In this document: positions 1 through 8,102 of the stretch, one piece after another
Layout of the letters: every line of letters begins with the position of its first letter
Numbering within the stretch: position 1 is the stretch's first letter
DNA from: Leucogyrophana mollusca
Taxonomy: Eukaryota > Basidiomycota > Agaricomycetes > Boletales
Direction: 5' to 3'
DNA length: 11,303 nucleotides
Assembly: GCA_021014945.1 (NCBI GenBank)
Contig: MU266848.1
Location: 1-11,303 of the forward strand
Position numbers and translations under genes: made by a program
The notes under the pieces: model-generated
Database searches by the model: none
The model's input: only the letters and a program-made list of their open reading frames with translations
Told to the model about the DNA's origin: nothing

Positions 1-369
1 TGCCATCCATGTCAAAATCGATGGTCGAGCTACCTGCATTTGCTGTAGCATTCTGGCCGCACCTCGAACCACTACACAAGTAATGAGTAGGTGTCGGCAT
101 AGTGGGGAATGTGTGGAGACTCACTAGGTCATCCTGTACAGAGTAGCCATCATCGAGTGGTACTTTTTCTCACTATCTTCGAAGACATTGTTGATCTTGT
201 CCACGAGCTTGCCATAGATTCCAGCGAAGACGGTTGAGTTGAAGTCGACGGCCTCTTTTGCCTCGGACGCATAGTCCATGATAACCGCTCGAACCTGGAC
301 CAAGATATCACACGAAACGAATGAATGAAATGGAGACCAACTTACTGCAGTAGCTGCCAAAGCGACCAT
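1..369 (-). pseudogene. 3' end of a 5'-truncated DUF6532-family gene (continues past the window start)
   Basis: Two introns are seen: 345-295 (51 nt, donor GTAAGT) and 124-72 (53 nt, donor GTGAGT). The exons 369-346, 294-125 and 71-1 then join into an open frame that runs off the window. The encoded stretch includes FNSTVFAGIYGKLVD and KKYHSMMATLYRMTY, which reads like the last part of a DUF6532 domain. It aligns by eye with the end of the neighbouring DUF6532 protein (VYAPEARNMMALFDG... region). The two introns sit at the same places and phases (phase 0 just before a Val, then phase 2 after the domain) as the last two introns of that gene. Homology starts abruptly at MVALAATA; directly upstream are two in-frame stops (TGATGA), and the first two-thirds of the domain is missing. 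DUF6532 has no known biochemical function. It could be expressed as a short protein from the ATG at 369, but a truncated relic is more likely. Confidence 0.6.
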
Positions 370-390
370 TCATCAGCAAATCCCCTAGGG

Positions 391-593
391 ACTGTCCAGC
401 ACTGTCCAGACCTGTACAGTCCTCACAGCCCCACAGCTAGGTCCTGGTCTGTACAGGTCTGTGACAGGTCTGTACAGGTCTGGACAGTCTAAGTCTGAAC
501 TGTACAGACTTGTGCAGCTTCCATTGGGTCCTGACAGTTCTGTACAGAACTGTGCAGCTTGGGACTGTACAGGTCTGGACAGTGCTGGCCAGT
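391..593. repeat. TGTACAG-rich degenerate repeat with a 32-bp inverted repeat at its ends
   Basis: Positions 391-422 and 562-593 are inverted copies of each other, 31 of 32 bases matching (single mismatch at 589). Between and beyond them, to about 640, are many degenerate copies of a short unit resembling ctgTACAGgtctg, and the core TGTACA is itself palindromic. Longer internal direct repeats are also seen, for example around 498-520 and 535-560, both ending tgtgcagctt. No open frame here looks like a protein. The block begins 21 bp from the truncation point of the DUF6532 fragment. A short non-autonomous inverted-repeat element or a minisatellite would both fit; no clear target-site duplication is visible. 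The rest of the gene-free stretch (594-792) holds the tail of these repeats and unremarkable sequence downstream of the DUF6532 gene. Confidence 0.7.
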
Positions 594-792
594 TCCGTGC
601 AAGGCAGGGCTCTTGTACAGTGCACAGGCCCCAGAAGGCACCCAGGCCAGCTTCTCTTATCTAATCGTATGCACTTCCTCACTTCCTCATCTTATCTGAG
701 CTTTCGGAAGCAATCAAAGCGGTGACATTAAATGCAGCAAATCACGGATACAATAGTAATGATGAATGAAAGCGTCAATTCCCTGTCAAAAC

Positions 793-3471
793 CTAATCGA
801 GAATAATCGCATCACCGTCAGAGTTGTCCCCAAGCTCATCGTTGGGATCCACATTCCCATTCCTGATGATGTCAGTGTCATGTATGGTAGGTAGTGATTA
901 GGATAAGCTTACATGCAAAAAGAAGCCCATTCGCGCAGCTGTTTCCGAAGCTTGGGACCATGATATGGGTCAGCGAGGACACCGTCAAAAAGGGCCATCA
1001 TATTCCTTGCCTCTGGGGCATAGACCTCAGCGCTGAAATCCGGGGTGTTCTCGTAGCCATGCTCGGCATACCCTCGCAAGATACACTTCACCTACAACAA
1101 CTGTTACCAGGGTGAATGACACGGAGAAATGACTGACCTCAAGGCAAATAAGAATGAGCCCGGTAGCAGGGATTGCACGGCTTAGTTCAGAACAGCGTCT
1201 CAGTGATTTGCGGCCTTTGCGATAAAAGAACATGCAGCCGTCCCTAAGAGCTTTGGCGCCGAAGTTTGTCGCTCGGCCCTATCAAAAATCGTTAATCAAA
1301 TATCATGCCGCAAGTGAGAGCGTACTTGTTCATCGGGAGGGCCACGCAAATATTTTCCCTTCGTGAGCCACTCCTTTGCAGCTTTCTTGATGAACGTCCT
1401 TTGTTCGTCCCGAGAGAGGTCCGTATTCTCAGGGAAAAGTAAATACGATGCCTTGACAATACCTCCCATGAACTTCTTGACTTCACTGCGGAAGTTTCCA
1501 ACATCATCGTAAATCTGCAAAACATGTAAACGTCGGGCATAGTTTGTAAGCAGTGGCTTACCAAACGAGCCATGCTCTCCTTGTAGGCGGGATAGTACCC
1601 CGCCTCAATAGACTTCTTCTGTTGCTTGTATTCGTAGAGGACAGTTGACATTGCCTCAAGGGCAATGCCGTCTAACGCCTCTTGCATCGTGGGGAAGGCA
1701 TCAACAGTGATGGCGTGGACACGGATTTCGTATTTGCAGCGCTCCAGGAAGTCCCTCACCAATGGCGGATAAAACCCGAGCTTGGTGGGCAGAACCGTGA
1801 CCTCGGACTTCGGCGTTACTGAGTACTTCCCTCGCAAACGCTTTCGTGGTTGGGGGTCGGTTTCACTCGACGAGCTACTTTGAGCTACACTCTGACGACT
1901 AGAGGATGGGCGGGGAGACGCTGAGCGAGCGTCGTGTTGTCGGCCCTTCGGTGTCTTCTTTGCACGCTTGTACGTCGACCCCTTGGAGCGCGGAACAGAG
2001 TTGCGAACCTCAGCAAGATATTCTGCTGATGGCAAACGGGGGGGCTTGTTCTTCGAGTAGTGGCGCTCAAGAACATCGTAATCTTCGTCCCCGCTATCGC
2101 TATTCTGTAGATGGTAGATGTTAATATTTGCTAGAGTATACGTATATGGCCTACCTGAATACCATGACCGGCCCGGGGAATGTCGAGTATTGTGCGCCAG
2201 CCAGAAACATCGTCATCAGGAAGATTGTTGTCGATGTTCCCCATGCCGACGTTACCAATGTCACCGTCGTTATCGTCGGCGAGGGCCAATCCCGGATCTG
2301 CCTCTCGTGGCTCGCGGTCTGTGGTCGCCTCCGCCGCAACCGCAGACTCCTCGCTGGACCCGCTGGTACCCTCACCGCTATCCCCCTCGCTACCCCCCCC
2401 CGCTATCCCTCTCGCTATCCTCCTCGCTACCCTCCTTGCTGTCATCCTCGCTGAAGCCTTTCACATCGACCTTCTCCTCGTTGTCTGTGGACTCCCCTCC
2501 GTTAGACTGATCTGTGTTAGATTCTTCGCTGAAGTAGCCAGGCGGTGTGCGGGTCAGCTTCTTGCTTGTGTTGGAGGCTTGCTTGACGTTCTTGGAGACT
2601 TTCTTAGAGGTACGCTTGGAAGGCTTCTGATACGGAATCTTTCCCGGGCGCTTCAGATCCCGAGGCTGAGATCCCCACTGGGGTTCGTCAAAAAGCAAGT
2701 CTGCATGGGGACGCTGGGAACGATGTTCGTCGATAAGTGAAGGGTCTTGGCGAGGCTGAGAGCCCCACACGGGCTCATTCTCATGTTGACGAAGTGCAGA
2801 CAAACTGGGTATCTGTAGACCAAAGCGTGAGCCAGATTCCGAGCGACGGACAGATGGTGCTGCGCCAAGAATGTCCTTCAAGGTCAATACCGCACTGGGG
2901 TGAGTAAGAGCATCGTTTGTAGCAGCGGGCTTGGAAATTTCGTTCGTTGGGGAGTCCTTCGAGGTCTGTGCTGCGCTGGGGCGAGGAAGAGCATTGTCCG
3001 TAGCAGCGGGCTTGAAAGTTTCATTCATTGGGGAAGGAACCTGAAGGTAGTTAGTACCGTCGTATCTTGAAGTTGATGGGGAACCTAGATACCTTCTTGT
3101 TGATCTTCGATTTCGTCGGCCCACCCTTAGATTTACCACTGGGTGGTTGCACAGGCGCGTCGCTCTCGAGCACATCGTAAGTCATAAGTTTTCCAGGAAT
3201 TGAGTGAAAACATACGTACTTCAGAAGCCTTGGGGACCTTTTTCTTCCTGGGAGCCTTTTTAAGTGCTGCGGGTGCCATTGGATTGATGGGCTCGTCGTC
3301 GGGCACGTCAGCGGCTGCGGTCTTGTCTTTGCCAGGTTTCCTGCCATTTCGGAGAAGCGCATCACCAATCTTCTCCAGCTGCTGAATGGCACCACCTCGG
3401 CCTTGGTTTGCCCGTGAGCTACGTCGTGGCGCTGTCTCCTCTGTCTCCTCATGGCCCTTGTGACGAGCCAT
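793..3471 (-). CDS. DUF6532-domain protein, eight exons, frame broken by a G run in exon 3
   Basis: Exons on the minus strand: 3471-3220, 3164-3093, 3040-2155, 2104-1562, 1514-1326, 1278-1138, 1091-913, 862-793. All introns are GT-AG, 46-55 nt; intron 2 carries a TACTAAC branch site. The start at 3471 (MARHKG) precedes an RRSSRANQGRGG basic motif (residues 16-27) that I associate with mushroom accessory proteins. The middle is low-complexity: a tandem 27-residue repeat, two EPxWGSQPR motifs and a Ser/Asp/Glu-rich acidic stretch, then a basic Ser-rich linker with KRLRGK, which would fit a nuclear protein. The DUF6532 domain (about residues 514-752, counted across the break) begins at FYPPLVRDFLERC and includes FGAKALRDGCMFFY. 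A short acidic tail follows. As read, exon 3 hits a stop just after nine consecutive G, giving about 324 aa; with the frame continued the product is about 776 aa. Function is unknown. Confidence 0.75.
2393..2401 (-). other. Nine-G homopolymer that breaks the DUF6532 reading frame
   Basis: On the minus strand, coding sequence for an acidic Ser-rich stretch (GSEEDSERDSGGG) runs into nine G followed at once by TAG. The next frame over continues the same composition (SEGDSGEGTSGSSEES) without interruption to a good donor site at 2154. One G fewer would join the two. I see no GT-AG intron that would explain the change. It is either a base-count error in the assembly, a true frameshift mutation, or a site of slippage. 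Confidence 0.75.
2864..3025 (-). repeat. Two tandem 81-bp coding repeats in the DUF6532 gene
   Basis: Two consecutive 81-bp units (3025-2945 and 2944-2864) encode related 27-residue stretches. The first begins NETFKPAATDNALPRPSA and the second NEISKPAATNDALTHPSA. They share a perfect 14-bp core encoding KPAAT spaced exactly 81 bp apart (2999-3012 and 2919-2932). The unit keeps the reading frame, so it is an in-frame expansion of the disordered middle region. Confidence 0.85.
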
Positions 3472-3561
3472 CACCACAGCACGATCCAAAGGAAAAGAAC
3501 TAAAAGGTAAGACTGAACGACTTGAACCGAAAGTGCTCGGGTGATACAAACGGTACAAACG

Positions 3562-3605
3562 TGACACCACAAGGCGCAAACTAATAGACCTTCCTCATAT
3601 AGTAA
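3562..3605. repeat. 44-bp perfect direct repeat, copy 1, in the DUF6532 promoter/leader
   Basis: This 44-bp stretch is identical to 5136-5179. It lies 91-134 bp upstream of the DUF6532 start at 3471. Read on the minus strand it contains a TATA-like run (actatatgagg), so this copy may be part of the core promoter. Together the two copies bracket the 1,530-bp noncoding block 3606-5135. Confidence 0.9.
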
Positions 3606-3821
3606 CTAGATAGGAGGGCCATTACTGGCACATACGAGTCCCCCTCATCATAAGATGTACGGGCATCGTAAATTAATAAATATTCAGAAGGTGCAAATGT
3701 TGATCTAACGCTCGAACACAATTGCATGACACTCAGAGTCATCGGCCGATAGCATCGCGATCAGTTGGCCACGACGATCACGGCTAGGCGTCGTCTGGCT
3801 ATATGGCATTTCAACCCGATG

Positions 3822-3859
3822 GTAAGTACCACGTAGTAAGTACCACGTAGTAAGTACCA
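3822..3859. repeat. 14-bp tandem repeat (2.7 copies)
   Basis: The unit GTAAGTACCACGTA occurs at 3822-3835 and 3836-3849 and partially at 3850-3859. It contains the near-palindromic TACCACGTAGTA. The function, if any, is unknown. Confidence 0.9.
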
Positions 3860-3889
3860 GGTCTATCCTCCAAGACCCTCCAATACAAA

Positions 3890-3903
3890 CCCCCCCCCCC
3901 CCC
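3890..3903. repeat. Run of 14 C
   Basis: An uninterrupted C homopolymer inside the noncoding block. Its length should be treated as uncertain in any assembly. Confidence 0.9.
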
Positions 3904-3986
3904 GCTTACGAACCTTTGCAAAAACGATGTCACAGATACGTCCCCGTCGCAGTGAACACCCGCTCCACCGCCCGTCGACCTCACCA

Positions 3987-4123
3987 GATCCACACAAGTA
4001 CCGTTTTACGTCGCAACGCACGTCCTGCACGCGTCAAAACCTAGGGGGACACGTCAACTCGTCTGCCCGACGGTCGACTGTTGAGCGCAATATTGACCTG
4101 GGCTCTGGCATGAAGGACAAGTA
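3987..4123. repeat. Dispersed direct repeat, copy A (pairs with 4789-4925)
   Basis: Copy A aligns with 4789-4925 over 137 bp without gaps at a constant offset of 802 bp; by hand I count about 116 matching bases (about 85%). A 28-bp core around 4052-4086 (from tcgtctgccc to gttgagc) is identical. The level of divergence says this duplication is older than the perfect 44-bp bracket repeat. Confidence 0.85.
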
Positions 4124-4381
4124 TGAGGGCACGGAGAGAAGGGAAGGAGCGCCTGAGGTGTCGCAGTGGAGGGCGCGAGACTGATGTAGGCATACCCAGT
4201 GTTGTAGATGTCGTCTATAGTGTTTCTAGGGCGAACTATGAACGAGGGCAGAGGAATTGCACGGCGCGCGTCGTTGAAGTCGCGCGCGATGTTAACACTC
4301 TGGGATGGCGAGTGGCTTATCGAGCGGTCGAGCCCCGCGTCCGTCAGTCGATGGATATTGGAATCGATCTTGAGTTCACGC

Positions 4382-4609
4382 TGCGTGTTTCCGCGTCGAG
4401 TCATCGGTATATTCCCCTAGTAGTGAGCAGGCGCATCGCGTGGCGCGGATGCAGGGACGGGACAACGTACCTCTATGTCTTCGATAGCGAAATCCTGATG
4501 CGCGTTTCCGCGTCGAGTCGCCGGTATATTCCCCTAGTAGTGAGCATCGCGTAACGCGGATGCAGGGACAGAACAACGTACCTCTATGTCTTCGATAGCG
4601 AAATCCTGA
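4382..4609. repeat. Tandem duplication, units of 117 and 111 bp
   Basis: Unit 1 is 4382-4498 and unit 2 is 4499-4609. They are nearly identical; unit 2 lacks six bases where unit 1 reads gagcAGGCGCatcgcg. Both end with cgatagcgaaatcctga. No coding role is apparent. Confidence 0.9.
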
Positions 4610-4632
4610 GCATTTGGTAAGGACGGTGGCAT

Positions 4633-4810
4633 CGGAGCGGCTGGTGGTCGAGGGAGAGTGGTTTGGTTGTGCTGAAGGGCCTTCACCATCATTTAAACAC
4701 GATCCACGCAAGTGTCGTTTCTCGGAGTGGCTGGTGGTCGAGGGAGAGTGCTTTAGTTGTACTGAAGGGCCCTCACCATCACTTACACGATCCACGCAAG
4801 TGTCGTTTCA
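4633..4810. repeat. Tandem duplication, units of 90 and 88 bp
   Basis: Unit 1 is 4633-4722 and unit 2 is 4723-4810, both starting cggagYggctggtggtcg and ending gcaagtgtcgttt plus one or two bases. The 3' part of unit 2 overlaps the start of dispersed copy B (4789). The motif gatccacgcaagtgtcgttt therefore occurs at 4701 and 4789 and, diverged, at 3987. Confidence 0.9.
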
Positions 4811-4925
4811 CGTCGCAACGCAGGTTTTGCATGCGTCAAAACCTTCTGAGTCACGTCAATTCGTCTGCCCGACGGTCGACTGTTGAGCCCAATATTGTCC
4901 TAAACTCTGGCATAAACGACAAGTA
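4789..4925. repeat. Dispersed direct repeat, copy B (pairs with 3987-4123)
   Basis: Second copy of the 137-bp repeat, same orientation as copy A and 802 bp away. Its left 22 bp also form the end of the 88-bp tandem unit, so the repeats are nested. Confidence 0.85.
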
Positions 4926-5135
4926 CGGCGTCACTGTTTTCACTCGAAGACAGGTTGTCAGCAGAAAAAGTGGACAAGGACGAACTGGAGGCGCTAAGAT
5001 CGCACCTTTCATGCCATCGTGGAAGTACACTCGCTGGTCAGAGGCGACGAAGCGCGACACAAAGTGAAAGTGGCCATGAGAGGCGCAGGTCCTTTAAGTT
5101 GCGATTCCAGGTGAGAGGATCCTCCAGCCCTATGT

Positions 5136-5179
5136 TGACACCACAAGGCGCAAACTAATAGACCTTCCTCATATAGTAA
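5136..5179. repeat. 44-bp perfect direct repeat, copy 2, just 3' of the kinase gene
   Basis: Identical over 44 bp to 3562-3605 and in the same orientation. It ends 15 bp from the stop codon of the FunK1 gene (5197-5195), so it lies in the 3' untranslated region of that gene. The copy at 3562 is in the DUF6532 promoter, so this one is probably a duplicated promoter fragment, or the original site before insertion of the block between. Confidence 0.9.
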
Positions 5180-5194
5180 TATCGTAATCATGTG

Positions 5195-7935
5195 CTACAG
5201 GTTGTGTCGCCCATCCCACTTAGTGTACAACGTACCATCCGTAGAAGAGCGATTTGGATCAAATACACCAGCAAGAAGGGGGCGACGATGACGAAGTTCC
5301 CGTCGAGGGGGGATCGCATTGTTCTCCAACATGACGTCAATCCTCTTCAGCTCTTCGGCACCGTCCCTTAACGGCTTCACTGTGAGTTCGCGCATTTCTT
5401 GAGCAGGTGTCGGGAGTTGGGCGATAGCGGTTGTCAACAGAGATATAATAGTACCGTGATTCATCGGGATGGGATGTGGGCCCGCGTAAGACGTCTGAAT
5501 GTAGGATCGCCATGGGTAAAGAAGGATCTGGTTGAGGTTCTGGAAATAAGGAGTGATGCCTAAGAAGACACGGTCGTCGTTGCCGAAGATGAGGGCTTCT
5601 TTTGAATTGAGACCGGCGTCGTAGCTGGACATTTTCAGGGCGTTTTCTGACCAGTCAAAGCAGTGCGTCTGCTCGAACGTCTTGTCGTCGCGAAGCTGGC
5701 CATTTGGTCCTGAATAAAGGATACAAATCCAAAGGAGAACATAAAAGAAAGATTCGAGATCGTCCCTTGGTTGATACTGAATGGGTAGGAGCGCCTCGCC
5801 TTTTGTGCTGTGCTTATTGCGGGACAAAATTCTGAGGATAGCAATTGATAGGAAGGGAAGGGTTCCCTGGAAGGCAGAGGAGCGTCAGTATCCACCTTAT
5901 TTATGTGATGGGTTTCATAATTTACCGTTCCCTTTGGCGAGGAGCAAATTTGACGCAGCTTGTCGAGGAAGTCGGCATAGTCGAAGTCAATCAAGAGTCC
6001 TCGACGGCAGTCTTCTTCTCCTGAGTTAGTGCGAGGCGTAGTGGGATCACAGTCGTACAGAAGGATGTTGTTACAGCTGATGTCACGGTGCAGAATGCCG
6101 ACGCTGACCAATTGTTCATGAGCTGGGGAGTGTTGAGCACTAGCATTGAATGGAAAAAGCGAAGGGGACTTACTTCGAACAGCATCGCGCAAAGCGCTAA
6201 GTAGTTCCCTCTGTGAACGAAACGAAGTGATCGGGAAGGCGACGGGGCTCATGAGGAGACGTCTGTGGATGCGGGGAATGTAGCTGCGGGGTAGATGTTT
6301 GGTGACAAGCCCTCTACACAAGGCTTGAGTGGAGTCATCCCGACCGTTGAACTGGACGTTCCATGCATCGGCCAACCTCGGGACACCCTCGATCTTTTTC
6401 TCTTCCAGTAGTTGCAGGATATTGGCTTCATGATCGACTTCAGACGCTTTGACCCAGTAGTCCTTCAGCACATATTGTTCGTACGTCTCCCCTCTCTTTG
6501 CCCTTACATGATAAACCGTGGTCCCGCGTCCAATAAACCCTCCACTCGACCACACCACCCCCAATATCTCATAAACCTCTTTCGCAGTTTTCCCCATGAC
6601 AGTTCCAATAGGGCTCTTTAAGGTGGGCGCGAGGAGGTCGGAAGCAATGATGAACCTGGTGGGCAGGAAGAGCTTTGATTTCGCTGGTGGCGTGATCTTG
6701 ATTGTGGGATCAAAGCCGAGACGGTGACGGTCCGCAAACGCCAGCGAAGCGAAGACTCGGATAAGGGCATATGGCTTGTCGTGGATGTCGTATGGTCTCG
6801 AAACTATGACGCCGGAGCGGTCGTAGCAATGAACGCGGAGTAAGTTGTTCGCAATTGACAAACCTAAGGCATATCGACGCCAAGGTTGCGATGACATGAG
6901 AAGGTATATTTTTGAGTTTAATTGCTTTGCAATACGGGAACTTCGGGTGTATCCACGAGCTGTAACTTCCAAGATGGCTTGCGGGTTCCTCCACGATCCA
7001 CTATCCCAGTTGCCGCTCTCCTCACTTCCAGCTAACAGCATCAGGTCGGGTTTGCGATTATGCTGCTCATGCTCGAGGGGCTTGGTTGCAAAAGCAGCGG
7101 TCCACATCCGAGGGGCCTGAAGGAAGCTCGAGGGTTCCGGCGGCTTTGCGTTGGTAAGTTCTCCGAATGCTGGAACCTCCGGGCGTGTACCCAAAGGTAC
7201 GTCCTCCGTGCCGTCTCCCTCCCTCCGCTGCCTCACATTTCCTTGTTCCTGCGACATGCTCTCTGGATTCAGCGCGAGAACGGCACTGCCAAAAACTTTT
7301 GAGACAGCGTTCAAGAACGCACCGAATTGCACTTCGGTTGATGACTTCGCCGCCGATTTCCTGATCTTTCCATCAAAGTCGTCATCTTCCTCCTGATCAG
7401 ACCCGCCATCCTCATCATCCGTAGTCGTCATACTCTCGCTCATAGTCCCCGGCATTGCCTCCTCGTCACTTTCTGACACCCCGAGATCATCCCCCTCTTC
7501 TTCTTCTAGGCCATCCTCTAGGTCATCCTGTGGCTCATCACTGGCCTCGCTCGCTTCATCGGCATGGGTGCTGAAGTGTGTAAGGTTCCAGTGAGACGTT
7601 TTATCGCTGGAGTTGTACAGCTTTGAAGTAAACCCAGGAATCACAGCGGTATGCAGCATCAGCTTCAACTTCGACGATCCAACGGTGCCAGGGAAGAGGC
7701 GCGCGAGCAACGAAACATTCTGGGGTAGGAGATTTTTGCTCGAGAGGGTACCCTCGTCAATCGTCAATTCCCTGATCTCGTCGTTGACGCAGTTATCCAT
7801 CATGGCGGCAGTGACGACGTTTTTCGAGGTAAGGAGCGGTGTGTACGTCGAGCTCCTCTTCTTGAATATCGAGTCGTCAGCGCTGACGCTGACTTTGTTC
7901 CGGTCTTTGTCTCTTTTTCGTGTTGGTCTCAGCAT
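5195..7935 (-). CDS. FunK1-type fungal protein kinase
   Basis: Exons 7935-6174, 6122-5926 and 5866-5198 plus stop give 876 aa. Introns are 6173-6123 (51 nt) and 5925-5867 (59 nt), both GT-AG. The order is: a basic N-terminus, a strongly acidic Asp/Glu/Ser region (about 127-190), the N-terminal FunK1 half (about 290-415, including RKPDLMLL, AILEVTARG and CYDRSGVIVS), then the kinase fold. The kinase parts are a glycine-rich loop GGFIGRG (465-471), the ATP-binding Lys491, Glu503 of helix C, the catalytic loop GILHRDISCNNILL (Asp601, Asn606), the metal site LIDFDYA (Asp633), GTLPFLSIAIL (654-664) and the FunK1 hallmark DDLESFFYVLLWIC (688-701). All residues needed for phosphotransfer are present, so it may be active. 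FunK1 kinases are expanded in mushrooms and their substrates are mostly unknown. The start is the first ATG, 167 bp from the transposase stop. The family call is secure; its role is not. Confidence 0.9.
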
Positions 7936-8102
7936 AGTGACAGACGTTGACAGCTCCGCACACGTGTACCGTCATTGTTCAAATTCACCTTCCATAAGCG
8001 TGTAAGTCGATATTGGTGCCCTCCAAGTAAAAAAGTCAATGATTCGAAACTTTTGGTTCATAAGGCATTGTAAGACGAGTTCATTGGTATGAGGAAGAAT
8101 AT
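7936..8102 (-). promoter_or_regulatory. Short spacer holding the likely FunK1 promoter
   Basis: Only 167 bp separate the transposase stop from the kinase ATG, so the kinase promoter must be here or overlap the transposase gene. On the minus strand there are two CCAAT sequences (8083-8087 and 8012-8016) and an ACACGTGT palindrome with an E-box core (7960-7967). These are motif matches only; none is demonstrated. No clear TATA box was seen. Confidence 0.35.

Larger units (their letters stand above)
3606..5135. other. 1.5-kb noncoding, repeat-rich insertion-like block
   Basis: I see no convincing gene in this stretch. Short open frames exist on both strands but match no family I recognise, and several are made of the repeats themselves. 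The block contains a 14-bp tandem repeat and a 14-C run at its left side, one dispersed direct repeat of about 137 bp, and two tandem duplications of about 114 and 89 bp, all listed separately. It is bracketed by the perfect 44-bp repeat and lies between the stop of the FunK1 gene and the promoter of the DUF6532 gene, as expected of a sequence inserted between them. A decayed non-autonomous element or captured satellite-like DNA would fit. Confidence 0.6.

Noticed and set aside
391..640. CRISPR-like reading of the TGTACAG repeats
   Set aside because: Units are degenerate, unevenly spaced and themselves palindromic, with no unique spacers, and the genome is eukaryotic.
2180..2740. Plus-strand 186-codon frame rich in Leu/Ser over the DUF6532 exon 3
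   Set aside because: It is the antisense of the acidic Ser-rich coding region, has no start context or domain, and conflicts with the spliced model.
4054..4795. Minus-strand open frames of 116 and 139 codons in the noncoding block
   Set aside because: They run through the tandem repeats, contain duplicated peptide segments for that reason, and match no family I know.
4955..5158. Plus-strand frame encoding a charged peptide (KVDKDELEALRSHL)
   Set aside because: Short and with no family resemblance; it runs into the 44-bp repeat. Not enough to call a gene.
124..7532. Shared 14-bp string ctaggtcatcctgt at 125 and near 7516
   Set aside because: The flanks differ completely and the second lies inside kinase coding sequence; chance match.
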